A DNA stretch of 64,000 bases. Source: Datura wrightii. Lineage: Eukaryota; Streptophyta; Magnoliopsida; Solanales; Solanaceae. Position 1 is the first letter of the stretch; every line of letters starts with the position of its first letter. Below are positions 54,721 to 64,000 of this stretch, piece after piece. Under the pieces are notes generated by a model. The model was not told the origin of the DNA, searched no databases, and saw only the letters and a program-made list of their open reading frames with translations. The position numbers and the translations under genes were made by a program. Where the stretch lies: assembly GCA_035772735.1 (NCBI GenBank), contig JASDFA010000006.1:14551501-14615500 (forward strand), in the 5' to 3' direction.

Positions 54721-57594
54721 ACATACACCGAAAATAGAGAAAATCGTAAATTGTCATTTGTTCGAAAAATAGTAATGTCGATCAAACGAAATGACAGGGC
54801 GCCCGTCACCAGGCCCCGCAGGCTGCGCACAGCCAAAATTTGGGGCCAAACGGAGACGGTCGATCAAATCTCCAGAAATCCGTGGGCCAACTTTCACCGA
54901 AAATTGAGAAAATGGTAAATTGTCATTTATTCAAAAAATGGTGATGCCGATCAAACGAAATGATAGGGAGCCCGTCACCAGGCCCCGCAGGCTGCGCACA
55001 GCCAAAATTTGGGGCCGAACGGAGACGGTCGATTGAATCTCGAAAAATCCGTGGGCTAACTTTCACCGAAAACCGAGAAAACGGTAAATTGTCATTTAAT
55101 CAAAAAATAGTGATGCCGATCAAACGAAATGATAGGGCGCCCGTCACCAGGCCCCGCGGGCTGCGCACAGCCAAAATTTGGGGCCGAACGGGGGCGGTCG
55201 ATCAAATCTCCAGAAATCCGTGTGCTAACATTCGCCGAAAACCGAGAAAATCGTAAATTGTCATTTATTCGAAAAATAGTGATGCCAATCAAACGAAATG
55301 ATAGAGCGCCCGTCACCAGGCCCCGCGGGCTGCGCACAGCCAAAATTTGGGGCCGAACGGAGGCGATCGATCAAATATCCAGAAATCACTGGGCTAACAC
55401 GCACCGAAAATCGAGAAAATCGTAAATTCTCATTTATGCGAAAAATAGTGATGCCGATCAAACGAAATGATAGCGCGCCTGTCACCAGGCCCCGCGGGCT
55501 GCGCACATCAAAAATTTGGGGCCGAACGGAGCCGGTCGATCAAATCTCTAGAAATCCGTGGGCTAACATACACCGAAAATCGCGAAAATCGTAAATTCTC
55601 ATTTATGCGAAAATTTTGGGCCGAACGGAGCCGGTCGATCAAATCTCTAGAAATCTGTGGGCTAACATACACCGAAAATCGCGAAAATCGTAAATTCTCA
55701 TTTATGCAAAAAATAGTGATGCCGATCAAACTAAATGATAGCGCGCCTGTCACTAGGCCCCGCGGGCTGCGCACATCAAAAATTTTGGGCCGAACGGAGC
55801 CGGTCGATCAAATCTCTAGAAATCCGTGGGCTAACATACACCGAAAATCGCGAAAATCGTAAATTCTCATTTATGAGAAAAATAGTGATGCCGATCAAAC
55901 GAAATGATAGGGCGCCTGTCACCAGGCCCCGCGGGCTGCGCACATCAAAAATTTGGGGCCGAACGGAGCCGGTCGATCAAATCTCTAGAAATCTGTGGGC
56001 TAACATACACCGAAAATCGCGAAAATCGTAAATTGTCATTTATGCGAAAAACAGTGATGCCGATCAAACGAAATAATAGGGCGCCCGTCACCAGGCCCCG
56101 CAGACTGCGCACAGCCAAAATTTGGGGCCGAACGGAGGCGGTCGATTGAATCTCGAAAAATCCGTGGGCTAACATACACCGAAAATCGCGAAAATCGTAA
56201 ATTCTCATTTATGCGAAAAATAGTGATGCCGATCAAACGAAATGATAGGGCGCCCGTCACCAGGCCCCGCAGACTGCGCACAGCCAAAATTTGGGGCCGA
56301 ACGGAGGCGGTCGATTGAATCTCAAAAAATCCGTGGGCTAACATACACCGAAAATTGAGAAAATCGTAAATTCTCATTTATGCAAAAAATAGTGATGCCG
56401 ATCAAACGAAATGATAGGGCGCCCATCACCAGGCCCCGCAGGCTGCGCACAGCCAAAATTTCGGGCCAAACGGAGACGGTCGATCACATCTCCAAAAATC
56501 CGTGGGCTAACATACACCGAAAATCGAGAAAATCGTAAATTCTCATTTATGCGAAAAATAGTGATGCCGATCAAACAAAATGATAGCGCGCCTGTCACTA
56601 GGCCCCGGGGGCTGCGCACATCAAAAATTTGGGGCCGAACGGAGCCGGTCGATCAAATCTCTAGAAATCCGTGGGCTAACATACACCGAAAATCGCGAAA
56701 ATCGTAAATTCTCATTTATGCGAAAAATAGTGATGCCGATCAAACGAAATGATAGGGCGCCCGTCACCAGGCCCCGCAGGCTACGCACAGCCAAAATTTG
56801 GGGCCGAACGGAGGCGGTCGATTGAATCTCGAAAAATCTGTGGGCTAACATACACCGAAAATTGAGAAAATCGTAAATTCTCATTTATTCAAAAAATAGT
56901 GATGCCGATCGAACGAAATGATAGGGCGCCCGTCACCAGGCCCCGCAGGCTGCGCACAGCCAAAATTTTATGCCAAACGGAGACGGTCGATCACATCTCC
57001 AAAAATCCGTGGGCTAACATACACCGAAAATTGAGAAAATCATAAATTTTCATTTGTTCGAAAAATAGTAATGCCGATCAAAATGAAATGACAGGGCGCC
57101 CGTCACCAAGCCCCGCAGGCTGCGCATAGCCAAAATTTGGGGCCAAACGGAGACGGTCGATCAAATCTCCAGAAATCCGTGTGCTAACATACACCGAAAA
57201 TTGAGAAAATCGTAAATTCTCATTTATGCAAAAAATAGTGATGCCGATCGAACGAAATGATAGGGCGCCCGTCACCAGGCCCCGCGGGCTGCGCACACCC
57301 AAAATTTGGGGCCAAACGGAGCCGGTCGATCAAATCTTCAGAAATCCGTGGGCTAACATACACCGAAAATCGAGAAAATCATAAATTCTCATTTATGAGA
57401 AAAATAGTGATGCCGATCAAACAAAATGATAGGGCTCCCGTCACCAGGCCCCGCGGGCTACGCACAGCCAAAATTTGGGGCCGAACGGAGGTGGTCGATC
57501 AAATCTCCAGAAATCCGTGGGCTAACATACACCGAAAATCGAGAAAATCGTAAATTCTCATTTATGCAAAAAATAGTGATGCCGATCAAACGAA
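54721..57594. repeat. 169-bp satellite block B10 (rearranged)
   Basis: 2874 bp, about 17 monomer lengths, no U. After only about one monomer the sequence passes to CTTTCACCG types (54885-55090) that elsewhere occur only downstream of U. One monomer near 55524-55623 is only 99 bp long, having lost 70 bp between two A runs. Several CTCTAG and TTGAATC types are duplicated side by side (55467-56380). The block has been reshaped by unequal exchange. Confidence 0.95.
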
Positions 57595-57678
57595 ATCCTA
57601 GTACTACTCTCGCCCAAGCACGCTTAACTTCGGAGTTCTGATGGGATCCGGTGCGTTAGTGCTGGTATGATCGCATCC
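57595..57678 (-). pseudogene. 5S rRNA 5' fragment (nt 1-84), start of A11
   Basis: Exact consensus for nt 1-84. This is the last such fragment in the window. Confidence 0.95.
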
Positions 57679-57891
57679 GTCATTCCTAGCGCTCTGAATT
57701 CTTTTAAGCTTCTTTCCTTCCGCGCTCCGCACTCAACCTGCCCCCGCTCTATCCCGCCTGTTGCACACGCCGTCTGGTGCCGCCTGTCGCGCCTCCATCG
57801 CCTAACCTAACGACACCCCGCCCCGAATATCTTTTTTGCAAATAAATATTGTAAAAAAGCGACATAATTAAGCGGAGTTCCGGCAAAAGAA

Positions 57892-58010
57892 GGGATGCAA
57901 CACGAGGACTTCCCAGGGGGTCACCCATCCTAGTACTACTCTCGCCCAAGCACGCTTAACTTCGAAGTTCATATGGGATCCGGTGCGTTAGTGCTGGTAT
58001 GATCGCATCC
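57892..58010 (-). rRNA. 5S rRNA gene, A11 copy 1
   Basis: 119 nt. Changes are nt 39 C->A, 40 A->T and 46 C->T, in the same small region as the changes in 31738. Confidence 0.94.
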
Positions 58011-58223
58011 GTCACTCCTAGCGCTCTGAATTCTTTTAAGCTTCTTTCCTTCCGCGCTCCGTCCTCAACCTGCCCCTGCTCTATCCCGCCTGTCGCACAC
58101 GCCGTCTGGTGCCGCCTGTCGCGCCTCCATCGCCTAACCTAACGACACCCCGCCCCGAATATCTTTTTTGCAAAAAAATATTGTAAAAAAGCGACATAAT
58201 TAAGCGGAGTTCCGGCAAAAGAA

Positions 58224-58341
58224 GGGATGCAACACGAGGACTTCCAAGGGGGTCACCCATCTAGTACTACTCTCGCCCAAGCACGCTTAACTTCGGAGTT
58301 CTAATGGGATCCGATGCGTTAGTGCTGGTATGATCGCATCC
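58224..58341 (-). rRNA. 5S rRNA gene, A11 copy 2 (118 nt)
   Basis: One G of nt 81-82 is deleted (C box). Other changes are nt 28 C->T, 39 C->T and 97 G->T (C box). It is a probable pseudogene. Confidence 0.92.
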
Positions 58342-58554
58342 GTCACTCCTATCGCTCTTAATTCTTTTAAGCTTATTTCCTTCCGCGCTCCGTCCCCAAC
58401 CTGCCCCCGCTCTATCCCGCCTGTCGCACACGCCGTCTGGTGCCGCCTGTCGCGCCTCCATCGCCAAACCTAACGACACCCCGCCCCGAATATCTTTTTT
58501 GCAAAAAAATATTGTAAAAAAGCGACATAATTAAACGGAGTTCCGGCAAAAGAA

Positions 58555-58673
58555 GGGATGCAACACGAGGACTTCCCAGGGGGTCACCCATCCTAGTACT
58601 ACTCTCGCCCAAGCACGCTTAACTTCGGAGTTCTGATGGGATCCGGTGCGTTAGTGCTGGTATGATCGCATCC
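58555..58673 (-). rRNA. 5S rRNA gene, A11 copy 3 (exact consensus)
   Basis: 119 nt with no difference from consensus, the second such copy. The upstream GCGC (58684-58687) and TTAAAAGA (58702-58695, minus strand) are intact. Confidence 0.98.
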
Positions 58674-58886
58674 GTCACTCCTAGCGCTCTGAATTCTTTT
58701 AAGCTTATTTCCTTCCGCGCTCCGTCCTCAACCTGCCCCCGTCTGGTGACGCCTGTCGCACACGCCGTCTGGTGACGCCTGTCGCGCCTCCATCGCCTAA
58801 CCTAACGACACCCCGCCCCGAATATCTTTTTTGCAAAAAAATATTGTAAAAAAGCGACATAATTAAGCAGAGTTCCGGCAAAAGAA

Positions 58887-59005
58887 GGGATGCAACACGA
58901 GGACTTCCCAAGGGGTCACCCATCCTAGTACTACTCTCGCCCAAGCACACTTAACTTCGGAGTTCTGATGGGATCCGGTGCGTTAGTGCTGGTATGATCG
59001 CATCC
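58887..59005 (-). rRNA. 5S rRNA gene, A11 copy 4
   Basis: 119 nt. Changes are nt 57 C->T (A box) and 95 C->T (C box). Confidence 0.94.
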
Positions 59006-59218
59006 GTCACTCCTATCGCTCTTAATTCTTTTAAGCTTCTTTCCTTCCGCGCTCCGTCCTCAACCTGCCCCCGCTCTATCCCGCCTGTCGCACACGCCGT
59101 CTGTTGCCGCCTGTCGCGCCTCCATCGCCTAACCTAACGACACCCCGCCCCAAATATCTTTTTTGCAAAAAAATATTGTAAAAAAGCGACATAATTAAGC
59201 GGAGTTCCGGCAAAAGAA

Positions 59219-59259
59219 TGGATGCAACACGAGGACTTCCCAGGGGGTCACCCATCCTA
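59219..59259 (-). pseudogene. 5S rRNA 3' fragment (nt 79-119), end of A11
   Basis: Breaks at ATCCTA (59254-59259) with the nt 119 C->A mark. It is the last 5S sequence in the window. Confidence 0.95.
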
Positions 59260-59950
59260 ACATACACCGAAAATAGAGAAAATCGTAAATTGTCATTTGT
59301 TCGAAAAATAGTAATGCCGATCAAACGAAATGACAGGGCGCCCGTCACCAGCCCCCGCAGGCTGCGCACAGCCAAAATTTGGGGCCAAACGGAGACGGTC
59401 GATCAAATCTCCTGAAATCCGTGTGCTAACATAATACCGAAAATCGAGAAAATCGTAAAGTCTCATTTATGCGAAAAATAGTGATGCCGATCAAACGAAA
59501 TGATAGCGCGCCTGTCACCAGGCCCCGCGGGCTGCGCACAGCCAAAATTTGGGGCCAAATGGAGACGGTCGATCAAATCTCCAGAAATCTGTGGGCTAAC
59601 ATATACCGAAAATTGCAAAAATCGTAAATTCTCATTTATGCAAAAAATAGTGATGCCGATCAAATGAAATGATAGGGCGCCCGTCACCAGGCCCCGCGGG
59701 CTGCTCACAGCCAAAATTTGGGGCCGAACGGGGGCGGTCGATCAATTCTCCAAAAATCCGTGTGCTAACATTCGCCGAAAACCGAGAAAATCGTAAATTG
59801 TCATTTATTCGAAAAATAGTGATGCCAATCAAACGAAATGATAGAGCGCCCGTCACCAGGCCCCGCGGGCTGCGCTCAGCCAAAATTTGGGGCCGAACGG
59901 AGGCGCTCGATCAAATATCCAGAAATCCCTAGGCTAACACGCACTGAAAA
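59260..59950. repeat. 169-bp satellite block B11, left part
   Basis: 691 bp, about 4.1 monomers up to U. Confidence 0.95.
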
Positions 59951-60503
59951 GTTTGAAAGTTAGCAACATAGGCGCACTATGCTAGTGTCGACAGACCGGC
60001 CGACATCGGATGTCACATGCTAACCTATGTCGAGACCCAACGCCCATCGATGAATGCCCAACGATAGAAAATTTAAACTAGAACACCTATGCTTATGCTT
60101 ATGATATAAATAAAATCCTAGAGATTAGTGGTGGTAGTGCTGGCCTACCATGGTCGCTTGCCATGGTGGTGTCGGTTGTGGTGGGTCGTTAGGACCAGTT
60201 TTTAAATTAAAATTGTCAACCATATTGGGAAATATGTTGAAATGAGTGCGATAGAGGCGTATTTTAGAAAAATGGCTCGGCCAAACCGTCTTTCGGCAGT
60301 TTGTCGAGATAGATCTCGAAAAAATACACAAAATGAAAAAAAAAATCGCGTAAAACGGATAATCCAGCCCAAAGTTATGATCATTTATATAATATGTCTC
60401 TAATAAACTATTTTTCCGTCGATTATATTACAGTTTTAACAACATTATGTAAGATCTCATCAAAAGACTTGCATCTCGGCAGTTCTTATTTTGTTAAAAA
60501 AGA
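59951..60503. other. U1 segment of island U, copy e
   Basis: 553 bp, nearly identical to the other copies. It reads TTGTTAAAAAAG at its right end instead of TTGTTAATAAAG. Confidence 0.8.
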
Positions 60504-60586
60504 GCTAACACACACCAAAAATCGCGAAAATCGTAAATTCTCATTTATGCAAAAAAATAGTGATGCCGATCAAACGAAATGATAGG
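60504..60586. repeat. 83-bp satellite piece inside island U, copy e
   Basis: As in the other copies, with one extra A in the A run. Confidence 0.93.
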
Positions 60587-60928
60587 ACTATCTAAATTCT
60601 GATTTCTTATTCTGATCTCTTTCTGTACTATACTGATTCTTTAGTGATTACCGTAATGAATTGATTTAAAACCGAAGTGGGGCTTATATATAATAGAAAC
60701 AATAAATCGCATTCAGGGAATGCGACTTATAAGTCACATTTCAGGAATGCGATTTATAAGTCGCATTTCGTGAATGCGATTTATAAGTCGCATTTTGCCT
60801 TGCGACGCGTCGACTTGCCGCTTGTCCGATCTTTCCCCGTGCCTTTTTCTAGCATGTATGTATTTCAAATACTCTTAACCAACACGTGAATAGGCCATCT
60901 ATAAGCTAGAAATTTACGGGGTGTAACA
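60587..60928 (-). mobile_element. U2: partial LTR-like segment, copy e
   Basis: 342 bp with the TGTTACACCCC terminus at 60928. It has three 27-bp units like copy a, so the two outer copies keep the longer form and the three inner ones the shorter. Confidence 0.6.
60707..60795. repeat. 27-bp palindromic minisatellite in U2, copy e
   Basis: Three units plus a partial one. The first palindrome is broken by one substitution (GTCACATT), and the third unit starts TTTCGTGAATGCG. Confidence 0.88.
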
Positions 60929-63900
60929 GCAGATCAAACGAAATAATAGGGCGCCCGTCAGCAGGCCCCGCAGGCTGCGCACAGCCAAACATTTGGGGAA
61001 AAACGGAGACGGTCGATCAAATCTCCAGAAATCCGTGGGCTAACTTTCACCGAAAATTGAGAAAATGGTAAATTGTCATTTATTCAAAAAATAGTGATGC
61101 CGATCAAACGAAATGATAGGGAGCCCGTCACCAGGCCCCGCAGGCTGCGCACAGCCAAAATTTGGGGCCGAAAGGAGACGGTCGATTGAATCTCGAAAAA
61201 TCTGTGGGCTAACTTTCACCGAAAACCGAGAAAACGGTAAATTGTCATTTATTCAAAAAATAGTGATGCCGATCAAACGAAATGATAGGGAGCCCGTCAC
61301 CAGGCCCCGCAGGCTGCGCACAGCCAAAATTTGGGGCCGAACGGAGACGGTCGATCAAATCTACAGAAATCCATGGGCTAAAATACACCGAAAATCGCGA
61401 AAATCATAAATTGTCATTTATTCGAAAAATAGTGATGCCGATCAAACGAAATGATAGGGCGCCCTTCACCAGGCCCCGCGGGCTGCGCACATCCAAAATT
61501 TGGGGCCGAACGGAGGCGGTCGATCAAATCTCCAGAAATCCGTGGGCTAACATATACCAAAAATTGCAAAAATCGTAAATTCTCATTTATGCAAAAAATA
61601 GTGATGCCGATCAAACGAAATGATAGGGCGCCCGTCACCAGGCCCCGCGGGCTGCGCACAGCCAAAATTTGGGGCCGAACGGAGGCGGTCGATCAAATCT
61701 CCAGAAATCCGTGTGCTAACATTCGCCGAAAACCGAGAAAATCGTAAATTGTCATTTATTCGAAAAATAGTGATGCCAATCAAACGAAATGATAGAGCGC
61801 CCGTCACCAGGCCCCGCGGGCTGCGCACAGCCAAAATTTGGGGCCGAACGGAGGCGGTCGATCAAATATCCAGAAATCACTGGGCTAACATGCACCGAAA
61901 ATCGAGAAAATCGTAAATTCTCATTTATGCAAAAAATAGTGATGCCGATCGAACGAAATGATAGGGCGCCCGTCACCAGGCCCCGCAGGCTGCGCACAGC
62001 CAAAATTTTGGGCCAAACGGAGACGGTCGATCACATCTCCAAAAATCCGTGGGCTAACATACACCGAAAATCGAGAAAATCGTAAATTGTCATTTGTTCG
62101 AAAAATAGTAATGCCGATCAAATGAAATGACAGGGCGCCCGTCACCAAGCCCCGCAGGCTGCGCACGACCAAAATTTGGGGCCAAACGGAGGCGGTCGAT
62201 CGAATCTCCAGAAATCCGTGGGCTAACATTCACCGAAAATCGAGAAAATCGTAAATTGTCATTTATGCAAAAAAATAGTGATGCCGATCAAATGAAATGA
62301 TAGGGCGCCCGTCACTAGGCCCCGCAGGCTGCGCACAGCTAAAATTTGGGGCCAAACGGAGACGGTCGATCACATCTCCAAAAATCCGTGGGCAAACATA
62401 CACCGAAAATCGAGAAAATCGTAAATTGTCATTTGTTTGAAAAATAGTGATGCCGATCAAACGAAATGACAAGGCGCCTGTCACCAGGCCCCGCAGGCTT
62501 CGCACAGCCAAAATTTGAGGCCGAACGGAGGTGGTCGATCGAATCTCGAAAAATCTGTGGGCTAACATACACCGAAAACCGAGAAAATCGTAAATTGTCA
62601 TTTCCGCAAAAAATAGTGATGCCGATCAAACGAAATGATAGGGCGCCCGTCACTAGGCCCCGCAGGCTGCGCACAGCCAAAATTTGGGGCCAAACGGAGA
62701 CGGTCGATCACATCTCCAAAAATCCGTGGGCTAACATACACCGAAAATCGAGAAAATCGTAAAGTGTCATTTGCTTGAAAAATAGTGATGCCGATCAAAA
62801 GAAATGACAGGGCGCCCGTCACCAGGCCCCGAAGGCTACGCACGACCAAAATTTGGGGGCGAACGGAGGCGGTCGATCGAATCTCCAGAAATCCGTGGGC
62901 TAACATTCACCGAAAATCGAGAAAATCGTAAATTGTCATTTATGCAAAAAATAGTGATGCCGATCAAATGAAATGATAGGGCGCCCGTCACTAGGCCCCG
63001 CAGGCTACGCACAGCCAAAATTTGGGGCCAAACGGAGACAGTCGATCTCATCTCCAAAAATCCGTGGGCTAACATACACCGAAAATCGAGAAAATCGTAA
63101 ATTGTCATTTGTTTGAAAAATAGTGATGCTGATCAAACGAAATGATAGGGCGCCCGTCACCAAGCCCCGCAGGCTGTGCACAGCCAAAATTTGGGGCCGA
63201 ACGGAGGCGGTCGATCGAACCTCGAAAAATCCGTGGGCTAACATTCACCGAAAACCGAGAAAATCGTAAATTGTCATTTCTGCAAAAAATAGTGATGCCC
63301 ATCAAACGAGTTGATAGGGCGCCCGTCACTAGGCCCCGCAGGCTGCGCATGACCAAAATTTGGGGGCGAACGGAGGCGGTCGATCGAATCTCCAGAAATC
63401 CGTGGGCTAACATTCACCGAAAATCGAGAAAATCGTAAATTGTCATTTATGCAAAAAATAGTGATGCCGATCAAATGAAATGATAGGGCGCCCGTCACTA
63501 GGCCCCGCAGGCTGCGCACAGCCAAAATTTGGGGCCAAACGGAGACGGTCGATCACATCTCCAAAAATCCGTGGGCAAACATACACCGAAAATCGAGAAA
63601 ATTGTAAATTGTCATTTGTTTGAAAAATAGTGATGCCGATCAAACGAAATGACAAGGCGCCCGTCACCAGGCCCCGCAGGCTTCGCACAGCCAAAATTTG
63701 GGGCCGAACGGAGGCGGTCGATCGAACCTCGAAAAATCCGTGGGCTAACATTCACCGAAAACCGAGAAAATCGTAAATTGTCATTTCAGCAAAAAATAGT
63801 GATGCCCATCAAACGAGTTGATAGGGCGCCCGTCACTAGGCCCCGCAGGCTGCGCACGACCAAAATTTGGGGGCGAACGGAGGCGGTCGATCGAATCTCC

Positions 63901-64000
63901 AGAAATCCGTGGGCTAACATTCACCGAAAATCGAGAAAAATCGTAAATTGTCATTTATGCAAAAAAATAGTGATGCCGATCAAATGAAATGATAGGGCGC
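60929..64000. repeat. 169-bp satellite block B11, right part (runs off window)
   Basis: 3072 bp, about 18 monomers. Up to about 61.9 kb the order follows B4 and B7. Beyond it the monomers belong to a different set, marked by GATCGAATCTCC, TTTGTTTGAAAAATAG, GGGGGCGAACGG and CCCATCAAACGAGTTGATAGG. These recur at 507 bp (3 monomers; 63301 and 63808) and 1183 bp (7 monomers; 62391 and 63574). No 5S sequence appears again, so this may be the edge of the 5S-satellite domain. Confidence 0.95.

Larger units (their letters stand above)
57595..59259 (-). repeat. 5S rDNA tandem array A11
   Basis: Four full-length 5S genes between two half-gene fragments. The spacer at 58738-58785 has GTCTGGTGACGCCTGTCGC twice where CTCTATCCCGCC is expected. 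Confidence 0.97.

Noticed and set aside
1..64000. The whole mosaic as an assembly artefact
   Set aside because: Repeated junctions, private mutations shared at fixed offsets and several independent small deletions argue for real structure. Exact copy numbers could still be wrong and need long-read confirmation.

Overview
This is non-protein-coding repetitive DNA from a flowering-plant nuclear genome. The evidence is a plant-type 5S ribosomal RNA gene repeated along the window, with the plant 5S promoter layout (TATA-like box near -28, GC near -13, C at -1), plus fragments with the ends and TATA region expected of a plant Ty3/gypsy LTR. I cannot name the genus. I found no credible protein gene. 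The many short open frames on both strands are by-products of the repeats.

Three components make up the whole window. (1) 5S rDNA: a 332-bp unit (119-nt gene plus about 213-bp spacer), always on the minus strand, in 11 arrays (called A1-A11 here) holding 64 full-length copies, one internally deleted copy and 22 half-gene fragments. (2) A 169-bp satellite, always in one orientation, in 12 blocks (B0-B11), mostly 13-17 monomers long with a recognisable internal order of monomer types. (3) A 0.95-0.98 kb composite island U, in blocks B4, B7, B8, B9 and B11. It holds an unidentified segment (U1), an 82-bp piece of satellite and a partial LTR-like segment (U2).

Layout: B0 1-1680; A1 1681-5666; B1 5667-8104; A2 8105-10100; B2 10101-12705; A3 12706-17356; B3 17357-19623; A4 19624-22617; B4 22618-27004 (U at 23309-24285); A5 27005-28670; B5 28671-31107; A6 31108-33437; B6 33438-35873; A7 35874-37204; B7 37205-41560 (U at 37897-38845); A8 41561-42563; B8 42564-46754 (U at 43255-44204); A9 46755-48420; B9 48421-52770 (U at 49112-50061); A10 52771-54720; B10 54721-57594; A11 57595-59259; B11 59260-64000 (U at 59951-60928).

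The main observation is that every satellite block sits inside a 5S gene broken at the same place (gene nt 79-84). The six bases ATCCTA are present on both sides. One 5S gene was probably invaded once by satellite DNA, and the composite was then copied repeatedly, with unequal exchange changing the number of 5S genes (2-13) and satellite monomers. U likewise lies 691-692 bp from the left edge of each block that has it. Shared private mutations reveal multi-kb duplications at offsets of 4434, 6918, 5261, 4767, 5857 and about 14.6 kb. Only two of the 64 complete 5S copies match the local consensus exactly, and many changes fall in internal promoter boxes, so how many are active is unknown.

Conventions: 5S numbering is in the RNA sense, nt 1-119, with A box nt 50-64, IE nt 67-72 and C box nt 80-97, as known for eukaryotic 5S genes. 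Substitutions are against the consensus I read from the copies in this window.
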